This document shows, in pieces, positions 55,227 through 64,000 of a stretch of 64,000 bases of DNA (the first letter of the stretch is position 1; each line of letters opens with the position of its first letter). The notes under the pieces are model-generated. The model ran no database searches. It saw only the letters and a list, made by a program, of their open reading frames with translations, and was not told where the DNA came from. Source of the DNA: Botryosphaeria dothidea (lineage: Eukaryota; Ascomycota; Dothideomycetes; Botryosphaeriales; Botryosphaeriaceae); NCBI GenBank assembly GCA_011503125.2, contig WWBZ02000002.1, forward strand, positions 248,001 through 312,000. The letters run 5' to 3'. A program made the translations under genes and the position numbers.

Positions 55227-56457
55227 AAAGATGACGCTCTCTTGCCTCAAAGCCAGATTTGAAGATCTCGATATTGGGCGCTCATTTCAGGAACGACGGT
55301 CTTTACAACTTTTGCGTTAGATGTATACACAAGACTTTGATCGTAGAACACGACAAAGTATCATAGTAATGGTAATCAATATTTAGCTGGATGCAAAATA
55401 TTTCAACGAACTTGCTGAATAGTGGAAGCCTTTGAGACAGTAGACACTTCCGTTTGCCTTCGGCATTTTCACGTAAGGTACTCTGTTTGTTATCTTGAAG
55501 TCCCGTTCAAAGTATGGTATCTATCTGGTACGCCTTGCGAAAGGGCAGTATTCTCCTTAACGGCGACAGCACTCTTCACAATCTTCCTCGTAACGGATCC
55601 GCAACTTATCAACGACTTTCTGCTTTCTTCTGATGCCCAAGCCGGCCCCTACCCATATGACAGATCTCTGAAAATACATGTGTGACAGACTGATGTCAAC
55701 ATCAGGCGGTTCGATCAGCTCGACCTTCATCTCACATCCTTGGCGTCTTCTCCTTTCTGTGTGCCTAACCAAGTAGCAACGATAGCTACACAACTTTATC
55801 CGGGATTCGATATGGCTGCAAGGGAACTCATAGTCGGTTCTCCTGCACATGTTTGGTCTTCTCTTTTAGGGAACTGCTGCGCCCTTGTTTGAGTACTTGA
55901 CCTTCCTCATGCCTGTCAAGGATCATACCAAAAGTAGTGGCCGCGGCTGAATCTGGAAGTCGCGAAGGCCCGTCTTGTTGCTTCTTGAGGTTTGCTCAGC
56001 GCACAGGCTCAGGTAGAAGTAGAAGTCACTGCAACGATTTTGTGGAAGGCTGGATAAAAGGTGTCGCTGATATAGGAGGTATGTGATTGGAGAAAGTGGG
56101 CCTACCTTATATTTGGACGCAGGCGTATACATGGTGTCGCGTGAGCCGGGAGGGCATTTGGACGGCAGGAACCATCACCGGGGAGCATGTGCATGGCGGT
56201 GAACAGGCGGAGAAGACAGACTACTGCAGGCGGGATGGTGGCCGAGCATGACCAGCAGATGGATGGGTCCTATGATGTCGGCGCGTGGCCGCCAAGGAGG
56301 ATCGGCGCAGCTCCAGCCATAGCCACCTCCATACCCTAACCTCCAACAACCCCAAACTATGCCACCTTTCTAAATCACCTGCGGCCTCCACCTCTCCGCA
56401 GTTTCATCTGGAGCGCCCATCATCCCCCCTGCACCTACCCGCGCGAACACACCCACC
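55227..56457. other. Intergenic region with one candidate small gene
   Basis: About 1.2 kb between the 54.5 kb gene and alkaline phosphatase. It contains the candidate Cys-rich ORF annotated at 55557-55850. The last 150 bases are C-rich leader of the phosphatase. No TATA box recognised. Confidence 0.5.
55557..55850 (-). CDS. Candidate small Cys-rich protein (97 residues)
   Basis: Starts MCRRTDYEFPCSHIES and ends DCEECCRR, with Cys and His spaced as CxnC-x-H near the start, C...C in the middle and CxxCC at the end. Many Pezizomycotina genomes have short, unannotated or poorly annotated proteins with this architecture (an MC start, an early C.H motif, a terminal acidic CxxCC). This suggests a zinc-binding fold. 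It is highly charged in the second half (EMKVELIEPPDVD, RRKQKVVDKLRIRYEEDCEECC). No intron is needed and no signal peptide is present. It is called on this pattern only; it may be a chance ORF. Confidence 0.45.
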   Translation of the reverse strand: MCRRTDYEFPCSHIESRIKLCSYRCYLVRHTERRRRQGCEMKVELIEPPDVDISLSHMYFQRSVIWVGAGLGIRRKQKVVDKLRIRYEEDCEECCRR

Positions 56458-58286
56458 ATGGCGCGCCCGCTGCTGTCGCAGCGCCCCTCGTCGGAGCACT
56501 CCAACGACCGCGATCTCGCCGAGGAAGACGCTCTACTCACCGGTGAGCGCACCGGCAAACACGATGAGCCATCGCGGAACGGATGGAAGCGATGGCGGGA
56601 GCTGGGCCTGTTCGCCTGGGCTGTGATAGCGACGGCCATCGTCATCGTGCTGGCCGTCGTCTACCAGAAGCAGGCCACCACCAAGCAGCCCAGCTCGACG
56701 CCATCGGGCAAGCGCAACCTCATCTTCATGGTCTCGGACGGCATGGGTCCGACCTCGCTCTCCCTGACCCGCAGCTTCAAGCAGTACGAGAACGCCGAGC
56801 CGTGGGACGACACGCTGGTTCTGGACCAACACTTGATCGGCCAGTCGCGCACCCGCTCGTCAAGCAGCTTGGTGACCGACTCGGCCGCCGGCGCCACGGC
56901 CTTTTCGTGCGGCTTCAAGAGCTACAACGGCGCCATCTCCGTGCTGCCAGACCACTCGCCCTGCGGCACCGTGCTGGAGGCCGCGAAGCGTGCTGGCTAC
57001 CTGACCGGCCTCGTCGTGACCACCCGCATTACCGATGCCACCCCCGCCTGTTTTGCCGCACATGTAAACATGCGCTCTGAGGAGGACCGCATTGCCGAGC
57101 AAATGGTCGGCGACTACCCGCTTGGCCGCGTCGTCGACCTCATGCTCGGCGGCGGCCGCTGCCACTTCCTGCCCAACTCCACCGAGGGCTCGTGCCGCGA
57201 CGATGATAGGGACATTGTTGCGTTGGCGAAGGATGAATACGACTTTACCTACATCGACAGCCGCAAGGACTTCGACGCTCTCGACCTGGGCAGCTCCGTG
57301 AAGCTTCCTCTTCTCGGCCTGTTCGCCCCGACCGACATTCCCTACGAGATCGACAGGAGGAACGAGAACGACATCTATCCGTCCCTCGACGAGATGGCTC
57401 GGACCGCCATGAAGGCGCTGAGCGCGGCTACCAAGGACAGCGAGAAGGGCTTTTTCCTCATGATCGAGGGCAGCCGCATCGACCACGCCGGCCACGCCAA
57501 CGACCCCGCAGCCCAGGTCCACGAAGTCCTGGCCTACGACAAGGCTTTCGCCAGCGTTCTCGAGTTCCTCGAGGAGGACGAGACCGAGGGCGTCATGGTC
57601 AGCACCAGCGACCACGAGACCGGAGGTCTGGCGACCGCAAGACGTAAGTGCACGCACAATGCCGACCACCTCACCCTTGACTAACAACCACGCCAGAGCT
57701 CCACTCCTCCTACCCCGAATACCTCTGGTACCCGGGCGTCCTGGCCAACACCTCCCACTCCGCCGAGCGCCTCGGCCAGAACTACCACAAATTCCTCTCG
57801 TCCAACCCCTCGACCGACGCGACCGTCGCCTGGGTGCGCGACGCACTTGCCAACGGCCTCGGCATCCACGACCCCGCCAACGACGAGGTCGACGCGCTGG
57901 TCTCGCACCCGGACACCTCACCCTACACCTTCGCCGACATGGTGTCGCGCCGCAGCCAGACGGGCTGGTCGACCCACGGCCACAGCGCCGCCGACGTCAA
58001 CATCTTCGCGTCGGACCCGCGCGCCGCCGCGCCGCTCGTTGGCAACCACGAGAACACCGAGGTCGGCGAGTTCCTGCGCAACTACTTGGAGGTGGACGTC
58101 AAGGCCATCACCGCGGAGCTCCGCGAGAAGGGCACCGAGTACGACTCCGTCAGCGCGGCGGGCGAGAGGGTGTCGTGGATGGGCAAGGTGCCGGAGGAGG
58201 GCGAGAGGCTGGATGCGCAGGACCACCTGGATCACTACCAGGGCGATTTCAAGAAGCACAAGAGGTGCGAGATTTGCGGCATGTAA
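56458..58286 (+). CDS. pho8: Vacuolar alkaline phosphatase (Pho8 type)
   Basis: Zinc/magnesium phosphomonoesterase of the vacuole lumen. Exons 56458-57643 and 57697-58286 (intron GTAAGT ... CTAAC ... GCCAG) give 591 residues. Residues 1-48 are cytosolic and contain an acidic leucine signal of vacuolar type (EEDALLTG). A membrane anchor follows at 50-69 (GLFAWAVIATAIVIVLAVVY), the type II layout of Pho8. The metal and catalytic residues are present: Asp94 in SDGMG, nucleophile Ser142 in VTDSAAGATAF, then IEGSRIDHAGHAND, STSDHETGG and THGHSAADV. The C-terminal segment ends in a CEIC pair. In yeast the gene is phosphate-regulated through Pho4; I see no clear CACGTG in the 200 bases upstream. Confidence 0.96.
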
Positions 58287-58848
58287 GTCGTTCGAAGAGC
58301 AAGAGGAGGAACAACGGTGGTGGTGATTATGACGAGTAGTTTTTTTTTTTTTTTGAGAGCGATCGTCCTCCTCTACTTTCAAGAGGTTGGGGTCTGTGGA
58401 TCGGTATGGAGTTTTCGGTTCTCCCATTTTATGTTTTCGCGGATTGGCGAAGGGTGTTTTGTACAAGAACCATTGTATTTGAGCTACCACTTTTCATCCA
58501 CCACCCCCTGAAAGCCAGGAGTTTCTCAGTGGAAGCTGGAAAAAAGATACCTAAATTTTCAGAAAGAAATCCTAGCATGGATTGGGTCATTTCATCTTGA
58601 GCCGCCCTTGGTATATCTCCCCGTGCATGCAAATGAAGCCATAAAAACTTCGAATCCACCCTAGAGGAAAAAGGATTTTTTGATACATGCCGCCAAATTA
58701 GGTTGAACGCCGTCGCTATGCAAGCCGAACTTACCGCTGTCTAAATGCAAGAAGGGATAGAGAGAGCCGGGCCTGAATATCCGGGCCGGCCAAAAAGGTG
58801 AGAATATGTGATGAGGGATACGCTACCCCGCAATGGACATGCTCGCAG
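58287..58848. other. Convergent 3' region, pho8 / rpc34, with poly-T
   Basis: About 560 bp between facing stop codons, including a T15 run at 58340-58354 just after the phosphatase stop. No gene seen. Confidence 0.65.
58340..58354. repeat. T15 homopolymer
   Basis: Fifteen T on the plus strand, 54 bases after the alkaline phosphatase stop codon, probably in its 3' UTR. Confidence 0.85.
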
Positions 58849-59957
58849 CTACGAAGTCACTTTGAGCCACTCCTCAAAATAGGCGCAGTTGCTCGCGCTG
58901 ACGGGCCCGCCCTCCTCGCACAGGTTGAAGACGGGGCAGCGGCCGCAAGGGGCCTGGGTCAGGCCGTTGCCGTAGCCCTCGGCCAGCTCGGCATCGTTGG
59001 CGGCGTCCATGGCGCCGCGCACGCTGCGGTAGCCCATGGCGCCCATGCGCTCCAGCTTGCCGTCGAAGACCATATTGTCGAGCAGGGCGCGCAGGTCCAT
59101 CTCGCGGATCACCACGCCCTCGATGACGCCCGACTTCTCGATGAAGTCGAGGATGGCCGAGGCGGTCGGGTAGCTGCGGAAGCCCGGGGCGTGCGGCAGT
59201 AGCTGGCCGCCGTTGCGGCCCAGCGCGGGGCGGTATTTGGGGATGTCGGGGATTGCGTGGTGGGCGCCGGTGCGCTGGAGCTGCTCCTTCTTCCGCTTGA
59301 TGTCGGCCTTGGAGACGTGGTGCGGCTTCTGCTCGAACCAGCTGTTCTGCTCGACGAAGTTGAGGATGACGGTGGAGATCTGCTCGATGAGCTCGATGTC
59401 CAGCTCGCCGTCGGTGTGCCAGGGCCCGCCGCTGACTTCCTCGGAGGGCGTCAGGTGGGCCAGCATGTAGATCTTGCGGCCCGGGTGCTTGACCGAGGTG
59501 ATGGACTTGACCAGGCGCTTGCCCTCCAGCGACTTCAGGGCCTTGTTGATGACGGTCTGGTGGAAGTTTGTCTTGGCCTTGATGGTGCGCGTCCACATGC
59601 CCTGGTCCTCGGCCGACGAGATGTGCGAGTACACCAACCGCTCGTTCGGGTCCATGCTACGGAGCCTGCGGGGGGTTACGATATCAGCGGGCTATTCCAT
59701 ATGACCCTCGTTGGCTTGGGGCGTACATACTTTGCGGCATCTTCGCGGGTGCGCAGTCTCCAACACAGGACGCGGTCCCAGGTACTGTTACCCTTCTCCA
59801 GCAGCTCGAAGAGGTGGGCGTCGACGAGCTCCTGACAGATGGCGACCAGCTCCTCGACATCCTTGGCAATGTTGAATAGCGACAGATCTTCCTGGAAGAA
59901 AATGGTTTCGGCGGGGCGCTCGGCGCACTTGTCGTAGAGCTGGTCTTTTTTCGACAT
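58849..59957 (-). CDS. rpc34: RNA polymerase III subunit Rpc34 (RPC6/POLR3F)
   Basis: Pol III-specific subunit that works with Rpc82 and Rpc31 in promoter opening at tRNA and 5S genes. Exons 59957-59731 and 59665-58849 (65-nt intron GTATGT ... CCGCAG) give 347 residues. The N-terminal winged helix is MSKKDQLYDKCAERPAETIFFQEDLS, with a second one around HQTVINKALKSLEGKRLVKSITSVKHP. The sequence DIELIEQISTVILNFVEQNSWFEQKP follows. The C-terminal cysteines Cys316, Cys319, Cys325 and Cys336 (CGRCPVFNLC ... NC) match the 4Fe-4S site described for this subunit. Hairpin copy F lies about 310 bp upstream of its start codon. Confidence 0.97.
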
Positions 59958-61974
59958 GGCGGCGATTTGGGATGGTGAAGTCGTCCGGGATTTGTCGGGG
60001 GGGTTAGACGGGGGCGTGGGTAGCTGTAGGCGGCGAAGGCTATCTGTCGACCATGGAGGGAGAGGCGTCGGGAGCGGTGTTGAGGTGGTGGGTGGGCGTG
60101 GAAGAGTCACAGCAATGCGATTACTTTCGGCTGCTCCCCGCTGCGCTGCGATGGAAATTCGTCGCGCACAGGCCAGCAGCCGGGCGGTCAGCAGCGGCAG
60201 ATCGGCGACGCGCGACGAACCCCCGATGTGATCGCAGCCGGTGATAATAATAAATGGCACTTGATGGCGAGTGGAAGCATTCGTCCGGATGGCTTTGTCA
60301 GTGGGGATTCAATACACTTGCGTCCGGACGGATGCTTCCACTCCCTATAGCCGTCCCCGATTAGATCTTTTCCCGGCCTGTTGGTGGAAATCTCGCATTT
60401 GGCGCTAACCGTCAGCTGTGTCTGTATGACGCCTTGGCCCCTGTCAGACCTCAGGCACTGCACTCCCTCTTTGAGCCAATCCTGCGCGATGGAGTCCGCA
60501 CGTCTGTCGTATTTAGTCTTCCGTACTACTGCCTGTATAGACTGAGCTTGCGTGAGCCGCCTGGTCCTTCAACTCTCTAATCTTGACGCATCCTGTTTCA
60601 TTCTGCGAACACCCTACCAGGATCGGTCGTACCTTGCGCAATCCAACGGCCATACAGGGCAAGGTTTCGCCTCCATCCTTGCTGCATGTATGAACCTACC
60701 TTTGTGATCGTCGTTCTCCTTACGTTTCCTTCTGCAGCACAATCCACGCTAGAGTTCGTCAGGGGCGTGTTGGGCATCACGGCGATGAAGTGAAGAAAGC
60801 GAGGGCGATGAGCAGCGGACGTTGTTCCGGAGAGCTGCACCAAGAGCAATGTGCACGATGTAATAATAGGCGAGGGTCGCGAACCAGGCGCGCGGACTCG
60901 ATGCAGGAGTGGAGAGGACCGGGGTGCGGACTGGATTGCGGAGGCTGCCCCTTTGTCGAGTCCGGGGAACGGACTGCGCCGGGAGCAGGCAGAGCGGCGG
61001 TCGGCACCTGGACGTCGACCCGGTCTCGACTGACAGGCGCCAATGACAGCCGCGTGGGATGGTGGGTGCTTGCAGACGGCCAACGCCGACTTCTTCAGAC
61101 GCTGGTGGTTGGCGCAGGCTTCCACAGGGCGCAGAGATAGGAAGTGCCCGATTGGGTTTTCTTCGGCCGAGAGACGTCGATAAGCGACGCACAACGCACG
61201 CCTCACGTCTGGTGTTGAGCCACCACCGCCCTCCAGACTGGCCGCTGGTCTCGAGCACCATGGCTACCGGCGCTCCGCTTGCTCCTGCCTGCCCCCCCGT
61301 ACGCCACACTGGGCCTGGGCGAATGCTTGGAGGCTGGACAAGCCGTCCCTGCAAAGCTTGGAGGCGCGGCACGGCGGGCCTGCCGCTAAACGACAAATAC
61401 CGGCACGTCAAACACCTGCTCCATCCGAACCTTATCGCCTGCACGCCACCACCTACTGCGTCAGCCCTTCTGCTGCGGCGCCATGCGCGCTTCTAGAGCC
61501 CTCAGCCCTTCTGTGCAACCTCTCATCGTAGCCGTGCCACTGCTTCCGCCGCGAGCCAGCGTTGTACCGCGACGCACGCGACGCGTGCCCACCTGCCCGC
61601 CGGCGTGGAACATCCCTATCTCTCCGGCCTCCACTGCCGGCAATGTTTCCCCTTCCTGTTAGTTCGTCGGCTCGCTAGCCTGCGGACACGCCCCGGCCTG
61701 GCCCTTGACCACCCCAAAACGCGAATCTGCTGATCTGCATCCGGCTCTCGGCTTATCAGTGGTGCGCGAGAAAAGTTCGCCCCAGCTGAGAAACGCCCAG
61801 TCCCTTATAATTACTTTAGTGCTGTCCATGCCAAAGCTGCAATTGCCGTGAGACTCCTTGCCATAATCCACCCTCTCCCACCAGGCCCAATATCCCCCCG
61901 CTGCGGGACGAAGATTAAACTCCTTCGCGGAGCTTCGGTAGAGTCTTATCTTCCCGTTCTGATATCCATTCGCC
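59958..61974. other. 2.0 kb divergent intergenic region, rpc34 / permease
   Basis: Promoters of two divergent genes. It contains hairpin copy F (60265-60347). 60780-61650 is GC-rich with overlapping ORFs in several frames (up to 231 codons on the minus strand), none with a domain. No tRNA or TATA box recognised. Confidence 0.5.
60265..60347. repeat. Dispersed hairpin element, copy F
   Basis: An 83-bp palindrome. The left arm is TGGCGAGTGGAAGCATTCGT followed by CCGGATG; the right arm, reversed, is TAGGGAGTGGAAGCATCCGT followed by CCGGACG. The arms match except for a few positions. The loop contains GTGGGGATTCAAT and carries no ORF. Confidence 0.85.
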
Positions 61975-63782
61975 ATGGGCTTCGTCGACGTCGAGAAGCG
62001 CGGTGCCGATGCTGAGGTGTCCTCCGACCCCTCCAACCACAAGACTCCGCCCGGCGTCTTTACCACCGAGGATGGTGCTGTGCCTGGCGAGAGCTTTGAG
62101 TATGGCAATTCCCTCTACGCCAGGATCCAGAGGCTGGCCGGCCGCTTCAACATCGAGCAGAGAGGCATTGAGCGTGTCCCCGAAGACGAGCGCAATGACA
62201 ACTCCCTCCTAAACGTTGGCACCATGGTAATACCGACCCGTGCTCGCAAAACGGCCAAGTGACTGATTCAATGCGTAGTGGCTCTCCGCCAACATGGTCG
62301 TCAGCTCCTTCGCCATTGGCTTGCTGGCCAAGTCTCTCTTCTACCTGGGCGTGGCCGATGCCATGCTCGTCTGCTTGTTCTTCAACATCATCGGCGTCCT
62401 GCCCGTCTGCTTCTTCTCCTCCCTGGGCCCCGTCTTCGGCTTGCGTCAGATGGTTCTCTCCAGGTTTTGGTTTGGCTGGTGGGGCGTGAAACTCAGTAAG
62501 CATGCGTGCAACCTACCACAAAAACCATCAGGCGTGCTGACTCGTGACCAGTTGCCTGCTTCAATGTGTGCGCCTGCATAGGTTGGTCTGCCGTCAACTC
62601 CATTGTCGGCGCCGAACTGATCCACGCCGTCAACGATGACGTGCCTGGTTGGGCCGGAATCGTCATCATCGCCATCTGCACGTTCTTCGTCACCCTCTTC
62701 GGCTACAAGGTCGTGCACGCCTACGAGTTCTGGTCGTGGATCCCGACCTTCATTATCTTCCTGATCATCCTTGGCACCTTTGCCCACAGTGGCGCCTTCG
62801 TCAGCATCCCCTGGGAGACCGGAAAGTCGGAGCTGGGCGGCGTCCTGAGCTTCGGTGTGACCGTCTACGGCTTCGCGACGGGCTGGGCCAGTTACGCCGC
62901 CGATTACACCGTTTACCAGCCTTCGAACCAGAGCCGTCGTAAGGTTTTCCTGTCGACTGCCCTCGGACTGCTCTTCCCGCTCCTCTTCACCGAGATGCTT
63001 GGTATCGCGGTCATGTCTGCCACCGCCATCAACGATGGCGACAACAGATATCAGGCCGGTTACGATTCTGCGGGTACTGGTGGTCTGCTTGCCGCTGTGT
63101 TGTTCCCTCCGCTTGGCGGCTTCGGCAAGTTCTGTTTAGTCATCCTAGCCCTGTCCATCATCGCCAACGTAAGTCCAACACCACAACCAACACCACAGAT
63201 GATAACACAGCATTATTCTGACCTTATTTACAATAGAACTGCCCTAACATATATTCCATTGCGCTTACAATGCAAGTTTTCGGTCGTTGGGCGCAGGCTA
63301 TCCCTCGCCCGATCTGGACGCTGCTCGGTACGGGTGTATACATCGGCATCGCCATTCCCGGTTACTCCCATTTCGAGACCGTGCTTGAAAACTGTAAGGA
63401 AAGCATTAGATTGAAACATTGATAGCGGATGGCTAATTTATATTTCGCAGTCATGAACTTCATCGGCTACTGGCTCGCCATCTACGAAGGCATCTCGCTG
63501 ACGGACCACTTCCTCTTCCGCCGCGGCACCTCCGGCTACGTCGCCGAGCACTACGACCAGCCGGGCAAGCTTCCGCCCGGCATCGCCGCCGTGCTCGCCT
63601 TCGGCTTCGGCGTCGCCGGCATGGTGACGGGCATGTCGCAGACGTGGTACGTCGGCAAGATCGCCCTGCATGCCGGCGAGGCGCCCTTCGGCGGCGACGT
63701 CGGCTTCGAGCTCGGCTTCGCCTTCGCCGCCGTCAGCTACGCCGCCCTGCGCACCGCCGAGCTCAGGATCTTCGGCAGGTAG
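61975..63782 (+). CDS. Purine-cytosine permease, NCS1 family (Fcy2-type)
   Basis: Proton symporter for cytosine and purines in the plasma membrane. Exons 61975-62226, 62279-62495, 62552-63168, 63237-63393 and 63451-63782 give 524 residues and about 12 membrane helices. The N-terminal cytosolic segment is followed by WLSANMVVSSFAIGLLAKSLFYLGVAD (helix 1). Further signatures are GPVFGLRQMVLSRFWFGWWG, CIGWSAVNSIVGAELIHAVNDDVPGW, and the helix 5-6 block FGVTVYGFATGWASYAADYTVYQP. ANNCPNIYSIALTMQVFGRWAQAIPRPIW is rebuilt across intron 3. All introns have GTAA donors. The start MGFVDVEKRG is typical of fungal Fcy paralogues. Substrate preference cannot be read. Confidence 0.96.
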
Positions 63783-64000
63783 GGCGCGCCGCGGCCAAAT
63801 GGGTGGTCGTGGGTTGGTGTGTGGAGAAGGGATCGGTAGTGGACTAAAAAATGGCTGTATGATATTGAAACGAAAAGTTCATTGTGGCGGCAATGTAGAT
63901 GGTTTGAGTTGAGCAAATATACCCGAACTGTGCACATATCGCATGACACGTGCAAACCCCATAGAGTCACCAACCACGTGAAATTTGGTTAGTATGGAAT
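63783..64000. other. 3' flank of permease gene
   Basis: AT-richer sequence after the stop codon with short meaningless ORFs. The window ends before any further gene. Confidence 0.6.

Noticed and set aside
1..64000. CRISPR arrays, rRNA genes, viral or retroelement genes, transposases
   Set aside because: Looked for spaced direct repeats, rRNA-like blocks and reverse transcriptase or transposase motifs; none seen.

Overview
The window is nuclear DNA of a filamentous ascomycete (Pezizomycotina). The evidence is short GT-AG introns with CTRAY branch points in nearly every gene, a fused Nup98-Nup96 nucleoporin, an RpdA-type histone deacetylase with a long acidic tail, GFA, DUF3405 and GH78 family genes, and small secreted cysteine-rich proteins. 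Gene content and GC-rich codon use suggest Dothideomycetes, but I cannot place it further from sequence alone. I support 26 protein genes or gene models, one tRNA gene and six copies of a short hairpin repeat. All exon coordinates were read by hand from splice signals and reading frame.

Layout. 0-10 kb is housekeeping: Nup98-Nup96 (minus, running off the left edge), centrin (plus) and the complex I 51 kDa subunit (minus). 10-24 kb is accessory: an unrecognised low-complexity coiled-coil protein with a broken reading frame, a secreted GH78 rhamnosidase-like enzyme with an unexplained in-frame TAG, an amidase, a secreted cysteine-rich protein and a GFA-family protein. 24-37.8 kb is housekeeping again: MsrA, a tRNA-Pro, Rpn11 divergent from Rpd3, an F-box/2EXR-like protein, a 2-hydroxyacid dehydrogenase, and phenylalanyl-tRNA synthetase alpha divergent from a Tim17-like membrane protein. 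37.8-47.9 kb is gene-poor, with only a DUF3405 protein and a SET/MYND protein. 47.9-53.7 kb holds a compact accessory group: a Baeyer-Villiger-type monooxygenase, an MFS transporter and an M19 dipeptidase. 54.5-64 kb has a small secreted or membrane protein, a tiny Cys-rich ORF, vacuolar alkaline phosphatase, Pol III subunit Rpc34 and a purine-cytosine (NCS1) permease.

Two observations stand out. (1) The tRNA-Pro(UGG) gene at 25886-26029 folds into a complete tRNA only if two introns are removed. One is the usual 15-nt intron after position 37. The other is a 56-nt insert in the acceptor/D-arm junction that begins GTAAGT, contains CTAAC and ends CAG, exactly like the protein-gene introns of this window. 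(2) A family of about 70-90 bp imperfect palindromes with the core GAAGCATTCGTCCGGA occurs six times, once inside an intron of the MFS gene and once as a close pair. These look like MITE-type elements or dispersed structured sites. Smaller puzzles are the rhamnosidase stop codon and its C13 coding tract, the split ORF at 10.8-12.7 kb, and an upstream ORF overlapping the amidase start.
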